From NCBI GenBank assembly GCA_017379955.1, contig JAFNVE010000091.1, positions 1 through 11,700 on the forward strand: DNA of 11,700 nucleotides. Reading direction: 5' to 3'. Each line of letters starts with the position of its first letter. Positions within the stretch are counted from its first letter, which is position 1. The notes under the pieces were generated by a model. It worked only from the letters and a program-made list of their open reading frames with translations, had not been told where the DNA came from and ran no database searches. This DNA is from Tidjanibacter sp. (lineage in GTDB: Bacteria > Bacteroidota > Bacteroidia > Bacteroidales > Rikenellaceae). The translations under genes and the position numbers were made by a program. This document shows, piece after piece, positions 1 to 7,800 of the stretch.

Positions 1-26
1 ATTTTGCAGAACGAAACTTAAAAGGT

Positions 27-344
27 ATGGTTGGGAAGTACAAGGTTATCACGCTGTGTGGGAGTACCAAGTTTAAGGAGGAGTACACCAAGGCGCAGAA
101 GGAGCTGACGCTGCAAGGGAATATCGTTATCTCGGTAGGGCTCTTTGGTCACTCTGGCGATGCGGAGGTGTGGAGCGAGGGGACAAAAGAGATGCTCGAC
201 GATATGCACAAGCGCAAAATCGATATGGCAGACGAGATTTTTGTAATCAACGTAGGCGGTTACATCGGCAGCAGCACACGCAGCGAAATAGAGTATGCCA
301 CCAATCAGGGCAAAAAGGTTGGTTATCTGGTCCCTGTCGAATAG
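27..344 (+). CDS. Small nucleoside 2-deoxyribosyltransferase-like protein (possibly 5'-partial)
   Basis: A 105-residue protein with the layout of the nucleoside 2-deoxyribosyltransferase-like (Rossmann-type) superfamily. It has an N-terminal strand and turn ITLCGSTKF (residues 8-16), a central acidic segment with HKRKIDMADEIFVIN (61-75), and a C-terminal GGYIGSSTRSEIEYA (77-91) followed by a GKKVGYL strand. Known members cleave or transfer N-glycosidic bonds of nucleosides or nucleotides, and many short homologs are uncharacterised; the substrate here is unknown. The reading frame stays open upstream to the left edge of the window (FAERNLKG precedes the Met), so the true start could lie outside. 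I chose ATG 27 because the family usually begins a few residues before the CGST motif, and AAAAGG lies just upstream. The stop is 38 bases before purT on the same strand and no promoter is evident between them, so the two may be co-transcribed. Family assignment is moderately sure; function is not. Confidence 0.72.
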   Translation: MVGKYKVITLCGSTKFKEEYTKAQKELTLQGNIVISVGLFGHSGDAEVWSEGTKEMLDDMHKRKIDMADEIFVINVGGYIGSSTRSEIEYATNQGKKVGYLVPVE

Positions 345-382
345 GAAACAAATTTTTACAAACAAAATAAAACATTTCAATC

Positions 383-1573
383 GTGGTTAAAATTGGAACA
401 ACTCTCTCTCCCGTAGGTCGTAAGGCGTTGCTTTGCGGATCGGGTGAGCTTGGCAAGGAGGTTGCCATCGAATTGCAGCGTTACGGCGTAGAGGTCGTAG
501 CACTTGACAAATACCCCAACGCCCCTGCAATGCAGATTGCGCACCGCTCGTATGTGCTCTCGATGCTCGATGGAGAGCGTCTGCGCGAGATTATCGAGGC
601 CGAGAAGCCCGACTACATCATCCCCGAGATTGAGGCTATCGCTACTCCCACCCTTGTTGAGTTGGAGAAGGAGGGCTACAATGTAATCCCCACTGCCAAG
701 GCAACCCTGCTCACCATGAACCGTGAGGGTATCCGCCGTCTGGCTGCCGAGGAGTTGGGTCTGCCCACCTCGCCCTATCGTTTTGCGGCTTCGTTTGAGG
801 AGTTTTCGGCTGCCGTTAAGGAGATTGGCACTCCCTGCGTTGTTAAGCCCGTGATGAGTTCGTCGGGCCACGGTCAGAGTGTGTGCCACAGCGAGGAGGA
901 GATTGAGCGTTCGTGGCAGATTGCCCAGGAGGGTGGTCGTGCAGGTGCTGGTCGTGTGATTGTCGAGGGCTTTGTTAAGTTCGACTATGAGATTACCCTG
1001 CTCACCGTGCGTCACTCGGCAGGTACTACCGTGCTCAAACCTATCGGTCACCACCAAGTGGATGGCGACTACCGCGAGTCGTGGCAGCCACAGCCCATGA
1101 GCGAGGTGGCTATCGCTAAGGCTGAGGAGATTGCCAAGAAGGTGACAGGTGCTCTGGGTGGCTACGGTATCTTCGGCGTGGAGATGTTTATCTGTGGCGA
1201 CGAGGTGTTGTTCAGCGAGGTGTCGCCCCGACCCCACGATACCGGTATGGTGACTATGATCTCGCAGGATCTCTCGGAGTTTGCTCTCCACGCACGCGCA
1301 GTGCTTGGTCTGCCTATTCCCTCGGTGCGCTTCTACCGTCCTTCGGCTTCGAAGGCTATTGTTGTTGAGGGCGATAGCGATAAGGTGGTATTCGGTAACC
1401 TCGAGGAGGTGGTTGCTGAGGAGGATGTTCAGATCCGTATCTTTGGCAAGCCTGAGGTGGTTGGTCACCGCCGCTTGGGCGTTATCTTGGCCTCGGCAGA
1501 TACCATCGAGGAGGCACTCGCCAAGGCAGAGCGCGCATACTCGAAGTTGCAGGTTGAGGTTTTGCCCCGCTAA
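383..1573 (+). CDS. purT: Formate-dependent phosphoribosylglycinamide formyltransferase (GAR transformylase 2)
   Basis: PurT converts GAR, formate and ATP to formyl-GAR in cytosolic purine synthesis, without a folate cofactor. The 396-residue product matches E. coli PurT from memory almost without gaps over the first 310 residues: [12 protein letters not shown] (19-30) contacts [11 protein letters not shown] (81-88) and [14 protein letters not shown] (111-124) follow, and the ATP-grasp core has Arg114, Lys155, SSSGHGQS (159-166), Glu195-Val198 and Glu203. The metal ligands Glu267 and Glu279 and the [10 protein letters not shown] segment (281-290) are present, as is the C-terminal RIFGKPEV and RRLGV region (352-366). 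The start is GTG. It gives exactly the family N-terminus (GTTLSP against GTALRP in E. coli), and no in-frame ATG lies nearby upstream. One oddity is His163 where E. coli has Lys in the SSGKGQ loop that contacts ATP. The gene ends at a strong hairpin that it shares with the convergent nhaC. Confidence 0.97.
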   Translation: MVKIGTTLSPVGRKALLCGSGELGKEVAIELQRYGVEVVALDKYPNAPAMQIAHRSYVLSMLDGERLREIIEAEKPDYIIPEIEAIATPTLVELEKEGYNVIPTAKATLLTMNREGIRRLAAEELGLPTSPYRFAASFEEFSAAVKEIGTPCVVKPVMSSSGHGQSVCHSEEEIERSWQIAQEGGRAGAGRVIVEGFVKFDYEITLLTVRHSAGTTVLKPIGHHQVDGDYRESWQPQPMSEVAIAKAEEIAKKVTGALGGYGIFGVEMFICGDEVLFSEVSPRPHDTGMVTMISQDLSEFALHARAVLGLPIPSVRFYRPSASKAIVVEGDSDKVVFGNLEEVVAEEDVQIRIFGKPEVVGHRRLGVILASADTIEEALAKAERAYSKLQVEVLPR

Positions 1574-1606
1574 TTGCATTACAAAAGTAGAATTCAAAAT
1601 TATAGA

Positions 1607-1646
1607 ACAGCCGAGAGATATTGCTTCTCTCGGCTGTCGTTTTTTT
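1607..1646 (+). terminator. Rho-independent terminator after purT, possibly bidirectional
   Basis: A perfect 12-bp stem, ACAGCCGAGAGA (1607-1618) with TCTCTCGGCTGT (1626-1637), encloses a 7-base loop and is followed by CG and seven Ts (1640-1646). It ends the purT transcript. The convergent nhaC stops at 1661, so its mRNA runs into the same hairpin from the other side. In that direction the bases after the stem (TCTATAATTTTG) are a weaker T-rich tract, so two-way function is plausible but less certain. Confidence 0.93.
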
Positions 1647-1660
1647 ATCGGAGTATTATC

Positions 1661-3124
1661 TTATTCTACATTTGCCGGCTCTTCTGCTTCGGTTTCGGGC
1701 TTATTGCGGAAAATCTTTATTCCGAGAGCAGCAACAGTGATTGTCATAATCGGGCTGATGATGTTGAAGAAGCAGTAGGGGAGGTAGGTGAGGGTTGCAA
1801 CGCCCAGCACTGTCGCCTGAGTCATACCGCACGAACTCCACGGGAAGAGCACCGATGTAACCGTCACGGCATCTTCGGTGGTACGGCTGAGGAGTCGCTC
1901 TTCGTGGCCTGTCTTCTTGTAAACATCCTTGAACAGGTTACCCGTAAGGATGATGCTCAGATATTGGTCGGCAGTACACATATTGAAGAGCAGACCTGCG
2001 CCTGTGGTTGAGGCTACCAGCGAGGTGGTGCGGTTCAGACGGCGTGCAAACGAGGAGATGATGCGCTGCAACATACCGCTACCCGTCATAACGCCACCAA
2101 AGCATACGGCGCAGATAATCAGCCAAATAGTGTCCATCATACCCGCCATACCCGAGGTGGAAACCAATACATCAAGGTCGGGATTACCCGTAGCGATAGC
2201 CGTTGAGCCATAAATCGAGATGAAGAAGGCGCGTGCCGCCACGATGGGTCTTGCTCCGCCCTCGCCACCAATCTGCGAGAGAAGTTGTGGCTGGAAGATA
2301 AGAAGTGCCATTGCCGCCATAAGTGCTGCGCAGAAGAGAGTAATCATCGGTGGCGTGCGACGAGCAATGAGCAGTGCCGTAAGTACGGGAACTATCAGCA
2401 TCAGCGGATTGAGGTTAAAGGTCTCCTTTATTGCATCTGCCACCTCCATAACCGAGGTCTCGCCGGCGTGAGGCAGGATGAAACCCGCCACGAGGAAGAT
2501 GATGAGCGAAATTACAAACGACGGCACGGTCGTAATCATCATATAGCGGATGTGGTTGAAGAGAGGCACATTGCAAATGGTGGATGCAAGTACGGTTGTG
2601 TCCGACAGAGGCGAGATTTTGTCACCGAAGTATGCACCCGAGATAATTGCGCCCGCTGTCCAGCCAGGGCTGAATCCGAGAGCATTGCCAATGCCGATAA
2701 AGGCCACTCCGACGGTTGCAATTGTGGTCCACGAACTACCCGTCATAACCGACACCACAGCACAGATAATGCTTGTGGTCAGTAGGAAGAAAGTGGGGGA
2801 GAGGATTTGCAGTCCATAATATATAAAGGTAGGCACAATGCCACTCACCATCCACGTTCCGGCAATCGCGCCAATCAGCAGCAGGATAACGATACCACTA
2901 CCAACGTGGCGGATGTTGTTGCAGATTGAATCTTCGAGGGTCTTCCAGGGGATTCGGTATGCGAGTAGTGCAATTGCCGAGCAGATGGCTGTGCCGGCAA
3001 ATAGGGCTACCTGAGTAGCACCCGAGAGCGCATCGCTGCCAAAGAGTTTGATAGCGACGGTGAGTATCGCAACAAGTGCGACGATAGGTATAAATGATAC
3101 CCAGAGTGAGGGTCTTTTCTCCAT
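1661..3124 (-). CDS. nhaC: NhaC-family Na+/H+ antiporter-like membrane transporter
   Basis: A 487-residue hydrophobic protein with roughly eleven to twelve membrane segments (for example about 10-28, 38-56, 76-100, 108-128, 198-218, 258-278, 330-350 and 436-470). Signature stretches of the NhaC family are visible: MTGSSWTT (127-134), GAYFGDKISPLSDTTVLAS (163-181), TGAGLLFNMCTADQYLS (374-390), SRTTEDAVTVTS (413-424) and FPWSSCG (427-433). Family members exchange Na+ for H+ at the inner membrane, and some relatives couple Na+/H+ to organic acids, so the exact substrate cannot be read from sequence. The gene lies 40 bases downstream of argR on the same strand, with no TAnnTTTG promoter element visible in the gap or at the end of argR, so the two are probably co-transcribed. 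This suggests, but does not show, a role tied to arginine status. The C-terminal tail (about 474-487) is short, acidic and cytosolic-looking. It converges on purT. Confidence 0.88.
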   Translation of the reverse strand: MEKRPSLWVSFIPIVALVAILTVAIKLFGSDALSGATQVALFAGTAICSAIALLAYRIPWKTLEDSICNNIRHVGSGIVILLLIGAIAGTWMVSGIVPTFIYYGLQILSPTFFLLTTSIICAVVSVMTGSSWTTIATVGVAFIGIGNALGFSPGWTAGAIISGAYFGDKISPLSDTTVLASTICNVPLFNHIRYMMITTVPSFVISLIIFLVAGFILPHAGETSVMEVADAIKETFNLNPLMLIVPVLTALLIARRTPPMITLFCAALMAAMALLIFQPQLLSQIGGEGGARPIVAARAFFISIYGSTAIATGNPDLDVLVSTSGMAGMMDTIWLIICAVCFGGVMTGSGMLQRIISSFARRLNRTTSLVASTTGAGLLFNMCTADQYLSIILTGNLFKDVYKKTGHEERLLSRTTEDAVTVTSVLFPWSSCGMTQATVLGVATLTYLPYCFFNIISPIMTITVAALGIKIFRNKPETEAEEPANVE

Positions 3125-3164
3125 TTTTTATTTATTGTCAGATATTGGTGATGGGTAGGATGGG

Positions 3165-3641
3165 TTAGTAGGGAATCTCAACCTTTGGCCAAAATTTTGC
3201 AAGCTCGCGTGCAAACTGTTTGCGTGAGCAACCCTCGCGCAGCGCAAAGAAGATTGTATCATCTCCGGCGATTGTTCCTGCAATCTCGGGAAACTTCTTG
3301 TTGTCAATCAAAACAGCAACCGCATTTGCGTAACCTGCCTTGGTGCGGATTATGCCAAGACTGCCCGAAAAGCATATCTCGACAATATTGTCAGTGATGA
3401 GCGAAGAGACGTTATTATCGGCCTGATAGGGAGCCATTTGCTCGGGAATAACGTATATATATCCCTTTTCTCTGTGGGGCACTTTTGCAACGTGCATATA
3501 CTTCAAATCCCTAGAAAGGGTGCTCTGTGTTGTTTCGATATTGTGCTCTTTCAGCCTGATTATCAGCTCTTCCTGCGATGCAATAGGCTCTGCCTCGATA
3601 ATCTGGCGGATGATTGAAAAGCGATGTGTGCGTTTGTTCAT
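3165..3641 (-). CDS. argR: Arginine repressor ArgR
   Basis: A 158-residue transcription factor that binds ARG-box operators when L-arginine is present. The N-terminal winged helix covers about residues 1-66, with SQEELIIRL (22-30) and the recognition region TQSTLSRDLKYM (38-49). The C-terminal hexamerisation and arginine-binding domain has IRTKAGYANAVAVLID (98-113) and the hallmark GTIAGDDTIFF (122-132), whose Asp pair binds arginine in E. coli ArgR. The position matching E. coli Gln106 is Asn. The frame is open ten residues further upstream to an ATG at 3671, but I chose the inner ATG at 3641: it gives the usual family length, and the outer ATG falls inside the predicted -7 promoter element at 3669-3676. 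The gene is divergent from carA, with about 106 bases of shared control DNA. Autoregulation is likely for this family, and a candidate operator overlaps the promoter. nhaC follows downstream. Confidence 0.95.
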   Translation of the reverse strand: MNKRTHRFSIIRQIIEAEPIASQEELIIRLKEHNIETTQSTLSRDLKYMHVAKVPHREKGYIYVIPEQMAPYQADNNVSSLITDNIVEICFSGSLGIIRTKAGYANAVAVLIDNKKFPEIAGTIAGDDTIFFALREGCSRKQFARELAKFWPKVEIPY

Positions 3642-3679
3642 AATGAATATATATTTTACATATTTATGCAAATGTAAAA
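3642..3679. promoter_or_regulatory. Candidate ArgR operator region (dyads between argR and carA)
   Basis: Two overlapping signals lie here. A perfect inverted repeat TTTTACAT (3654-3661) and ATGTAAAA (3672-3679) spans the argR -7 element, with ATTTATGCAA between the arms. Next to it, TGAATATATATTTT (3644-3657) matches the E. coli ARG-box core TGAATwwwwATTCA at 12 of 14 positions. TACATATTTATGCA (3657-3670) matches a carAB-style variant ending in ATGCA at 12 of 14. The box spacing is not the E. coli spacing, and AT-rich DNA gives such matches readily, so the exact operator is uncertain. Confidence 0.42.
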
Positions 3680-3700
3680 GATAGTTTTTATTTTACCAAA
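3669..3700 (-). promoter_or_regulatory. Predicted argR promoter (Bacteroidota type)
   Basis: Read on the minus strand, TTTG (plus-strand 3697-3700) is followed after 20 bases by TACATTTG (3676-3669). Both fit the Bacteroidota -33 TTTG and -7 TAnnTTTG consensus. Transcription would begin about 20 bases before the chosen argR ATG. The elements interleave with the divergent carA promoter. This is a motif match only. Confidence 0.68.
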
Positions 3701-3716
3701 AAATATACTATTTTTG
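3687..3716 (+). promoter_or_regulatory. Predicted carA promoter (Bacteroidota type)
   Basis: TATTTTTG at 3709-3716 fits the -7 consensus TAnnTTTG exactly. Upstream, TTTA at 3687-3690 with an 18-base spacer is a near match to the -33 TTTG. The predicted leader before the carA ATG (3748) is only about 25 bases, with no room for an attenuator and no Shine-Dalgarno sequence. Confidence 0.6.
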
Positions 3717-3747
3717 TGCGCGGTTATGTTATAATCATTATTTATCT

Positions 3748-4806
3748 ATGCAACTATACAAGAAGGCCCGCTTAACTCTCTCGGACGGTAGCGTCTATGA
3801 GGGTGTATCATTTGGTTACGAGGCCTCGGTATCGGGCGAGGTCGTCTTCCATACCGGGATGACCGGCTATCCCGAAAGTCTTACCGATCCCTCTTACAAA
3901 GGACAGATATTGGTATCTACCTATCCTATGGTAGGAAACTACGGAGTTCCCCACGAAAAGGTGGTAGATGGCGTGTCGATTAATTTTGAATCGGACGCCA
4001 TTTATTGTACTGCACTTATCGTTACGGACTACTCTCTGGTACACAGCCACTGGAACGCAGAGCGTTCGCTCAGTGATTGGCTGATTGAGCAAAAGGTTCC
4101 CGCACTTTGTGGTATTGACACTCGTGCGTTGACCAAGAAACTGAGAGATCAGGGTACTATGCTCGGCAAGATTGAGTTCGGCTCGGAGTGTGTACAATTT
4201 ACCGACCCCAACTCGCGTAACCTCGTTGCTGAGGTTTCTACCCGCACCGTAGAGCACTACGGCAAGGGCAGCAAGCGCATTGTGGTTGTTGACTGCGGTG
4301 TTAAGAACTCTTCGCTTCGTACCTTGATGAATTGGGATGTTGAGTTGGTGCGCGTACCTTGGGACTACGACTTCACTGCTGAGCAGTATGATGGTCTGGT
4401 AGTGTCAAACGGTCCTGGTGACCCTGCAACTTGCGGTGTGCTTATCAAACGCTTGCAGCAGGCACTCAAAGAGGATAAACCTATCCTTGGTATCTGCCTT
4501 GGCAACCAGTTGCTGGCTCGTGCAGCGGGTGCTTCGACCTATAAACTCAAATATGGCCACCGTGGCCACAATCAGCCTGTTGAGAGGGTTGGCAGTCAGA
4601 AGTGCTACATCACCTCGCAGAATCACGGCTTTGCAGTCGATGGTAAGAGTCTGCCCGAGGGTTGGGAGCCTCTCTTCCTCAATCTGAACGACGGTACTAA
4701 TGAGGGTATCCGCCACAGCGAGAAGCCTTTCTATGGTGTACAGTTCCAGATTGACGTGGAGAACCCCATTGTAGTGGAGTTTATGGATAAGGTAATGAAT
4801 AAGTAA
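3748..4806 (+). CDS. carA: Carbamoyl-phosphate synthase small (glutaminase) subunit, with altered catalytic triad
   Basis: CarA normally hydrolyses glutamine and feeds ammonia to CarB. The 352-residue product has the N-terminal CarA domain (GEVVFHTGMTGYPESLTDPSY, residues 30-50; GIDTRALTKKLR, 122-133) and a class I glutamine amidotransferase domain (about 177-352). The latter shows SNGPGDP (220-226), the nucleophile Cys250 in GICLGNQLL, KYGHRGHNQPV (268-278) and SQNHGFAVD (290-298). The end is abnormal. Where the family has F-HPE-SPGP, this protein has VQFQIDVENP (331-340), so the catalytic His is Gln334, the Glu is Asp336, and the SPGP loop is missing. No other frame restores HPE, so a simple frameshift does not explain it. 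It is about 30 residues shorter than E. coli CarA. carB follows after 23 bases, and the partner surface seems kept. It may be a structural or regulatory subunit with weak or no glutaminase activity. Confidence 0.94.
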   Translation: MQLYKKARLTLSDGSVYEGVSFGYEASVSGEVVFHTGMTGYPESLTDPSYKGQILVSTYPMVGNYGVPHEKVVDGVSINFESDAIYCTALIVTDYSLVHSHWNAERSLSDWLIEQKVPALCGIDTRALTKKLRDQGTMLGKIEFGSECVQFTDPNSRNLVAEVSTRTVEHYGKGSKRIVVVDCGVKNSSLRTLMNWDVELVRVPWDYDFTAEQYDGLVVSNGPGDPATCGVLIKRLQQALKEDKPILGICLGNQLLARAAGASTYKLKYGHRGHNQPVERVGSQKCYITSQNHGFAVDGKSLPEGWEPLFLNLNDGTNEGIRHSEKPFYGVQFQIDVENPIVVEFMDKVMNK

Positions 4807-4829
4807 AACCTCCGAAGATATATCAGAAA

Positions 4830-7800
4830 ATGAAGGAATTGAAAGATGTAAAGAAGGTGCTTCTGCTCGGTAGTGGAGCACTCAAAATTGGTGAGGCAGG
4901 TGAGTTCGACTACTCGGGTTCGCAGGCACTCAAAGCAATGCGTGAGGAGGGTAAGTATACTATCCTTATCAACCCCAATATTGCTACTGTGCAGACTTCG
5001 GAGGGTGTAGCAGATAAAATCTACTATCTCCCCATCACTCCCTTCTTCGTTGAGAAGGTTATCGAGCGTGAGCGTCCCGATGGCATCCTTTTGGCATTTG
5101 GTGGTCAGACCGCACTGAACTGCGGTGTGCAGCTCTTCGAGAGTGGTGTGTTGCAGAAGTATGATGTTCGCGTGCTCGGTACTCCTATTGAGGCAATTAT
5201 CGAGACTGAGGACCGCGAGATTTTTGCAAACCGTCTTCGTGAGATTAATGTAAAGACCCCTCGCAGTATCGCTGCCAACACTTTGGAGGAGGCTCGTGCT
5301 GCTGTTGAGGAGTTGGGCTTCCCTATCATCGTGCGTGCTGCATACGCGCTCGGTGGTCTGGGCTCGGGCTTCTGCGCCAATATGGATGAGTTGGAGCGAC
5401 TCGCTTCGAGTGCTCTTTCGTACTCGCCCCAGATTTTGGTTGAGGAGTCGCTCAAAGGCTGGAAAGAGATTGAGTATGAGGTGGTGCGTGACCGCTATGA
5501 TAACTGCATCACTGTATGTAATATGGAGAACTTCGACCCGCTGGGTATCCACACCGGCGAGAGTCTTGTAGTTGCTCCCTGCCAGACCCTCAGTAACCGT
5601 GAGGTGTCGCGTCTGAGAGCTATTGCAATCAGCATTGTTCGCCACGTTGGTATCGTTGGTGAGTGTAATGTGCAGTTTGCTCTCGACCCCTACTCGGAGG
5701 ATTACCGAGTTATCGAGGTTAATGCTCGTCTGTCGCGTTCGTCGGCTTTGGCATCGAAGGCAACAGGTTATCCTTTGGCATTTGTGGCTGCTAAGTTGGG
5801 CCTTGGCTACGGTCTGAAGGAGATTAAAAATGCAGTAACTAAGGTTACTACCGCATTTTTTGAGCCCTCGATTGACTATGTTGTCTGCAAGATTCCTCGT
5901 TGGGATTTGAGCAAATTCGACGGTGTGTCGAAGGAGATTGGCTCGTCAATGAAGAGTGTTGGTGAGATTATGTCTATCGGTCGTACCTTTGAGGAGGCTA
6001 TCCAGAAGGGTCTTCGTATGGTAGGACAGGGTATGCAGGGCTTCACTTGCAATAATGTCCGTATTCCCGATATCGACCACGAGCTTGCAAACCCCACCGA
6101 TAAGCGTGTGATGGCTATCGACAAGGCCTTCGAGATGGGCTACTCGGTAGATAAGATTTACGATATCACCAAGATTGACCGTTGGTTCTTGGAGCGTCTG
6201 TTGGCAATCCATAACCTCGGCAAGGATTTGTCTGTATACGATTCGATTGATAGTGTTCCCCGCGACCTGCTGTTGGAGGCTAAGCGTATGGGCTTCTCGG
6301 ATTGGCAGTTGTCGTACCTCACTATGAGCAAGTCGAACCTCTCGAAGAGTGCGCGTGAGTTGCAGGTGCGTGAGCGTCGTAAGGCCCTTGGCATCGTGCC
6401 TTGCGTTAAGCAGATTGATACACTTGCTGGTGAGTTCCCCGCTCAGACCAACTACCTCTATGTAACTTATAATGGTACTGAGAGCGATATTGAGTTCTGT
6501 CACGACAATAACTCGGTTGTTGTACTCGGCTCGGGTGCTTACCGAATTGGTAGTAGTGTGGAGTTTGACTGGTGCGGTGTAAATGCGTTGAAGACTGTAC
6601 GCGAGATGGGTTATCGTGGTATTATGATTAACTACAACCCCGAGACCGTAAGTACCGACTTTGATAACTGCGACCGACTCTACTTCGATGAGTTGAGCTA
6701 TGAGCGAGTTATGGATATCATCGAGGCCGAGATGCCTTATGGTGCTATTCTCTCGACAGGTGGTCAGATTCCTAATAACCTGGCTGTTGATTTGAACTCG
6801 GCAGGTGTGAATATCTTGGGTACCTCGGCTGCATCTATCGACCGTGCTGAGAACCGTCAGAAGTTCTCGGAGATGTGCGATATGCTCGGTATCGAGCAGC
6901 CTGAGTGGCAGGAGTTGTCGACCCTTGACGATATCTACAAGTTTGTCGATAAGGTGGGTCTTCCCGTGCTGATTCGTCCTTCGTATGTGCTTTCGGGTGC
7001 AGCTATGAACGTCGTGTCGAGCAAGGATGAGTTGGAGGAGTACCTTAACTTGGCGGCTGAGGTTAGTGAGGATTATCCCGTTGTGGTTACCAAGTTTATG
7101 GAGAACGCCAAGGAGTTGGAGATTGACGCAGTTGCACAGCGTGGTGAGTTGAAGGTTTATGCAGTCAGCGAGCACGTTGAGTATGCAGGTGTTCACTCGG
7201 GCGACGCAACTATCGTATTCCCCGCGCAGAAAATCTATATGGAGACCATCCGTAAGATTCGCAAGATTGCTAAGGCTGTGGCTCGCGAGCTGAATATCTC
7301 GGGTCCCTTCAATATGCAGTTCTTGGCTAAGGATAACCACGTTAGTGTTATCGAGTGTAACTTGCGTGCATCGCGTAGCTTCCCCTTCGTGTCGAAGGTT
7401 ATGAAGTTCAACTTTATCAATCTTGCAACCCGCATTATGCTGGGTCGTCAGGTTGAGGGTTATACCAAGTCTTTCCTCGATATCGACTATGTAGGTGTTA
7501 AGGCTTCGCAGTTCTCGTTTGCGCGTCTGTTGAAGGCTGACCCCGTGCTGGGTGTAGATATGGCTTCGACCGGTGAGGTAGGTTGTATCGGTGCTAACTT
7601 CGATGAGGCACTCTTGAAGAGTATGTACTCTGTTGGTCACCATATTCCCACTGAGGGTATTTTGATTTCGGCAGGTACTCTGCGTCAGAAACTCGATATG
7701 TTGGAGCCTACTCGTCTGATGGTTGAGCGTGGCTTTAAGATTTACGCTACTGAGGGTACTGCTAAGTTCCTCAATGAAAATGGCGTAGAGGCTGAGGCAC

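Noticed and set aside
377..1597. A 406-codon open frame on the minus strand covering purT
   Set aside because: It is the shadow of the strongly conserved PurT frame; the translation is a low-complexity mix without motifs.
1574..2011. A plus-strand frame starting right after the purT stop
   Set aside because: It runs through the terminator hairpin and antisense to nhaC, and its product looks like a shadow.
3642..3671. Upstream ATG at 3671 for argR, adding MHKYVKYIFI
   Set aside because: It lies inside the predicted -7 promoter element and makes the protein longer than the family norm; the ATG at 3641 is the better start.
4731..4806. Frameshift as the reason for the odd CarA C-terminus
   Set aside because: Neither alternative frame encodes an HPE or SPGP segment; the visible frame ends cleanly just before carB.
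4731..5645. A 304-codon minus-strand frame across the carA-carB junction
   Set aside because: It overlaps two confident genes and has no recognisable domain.
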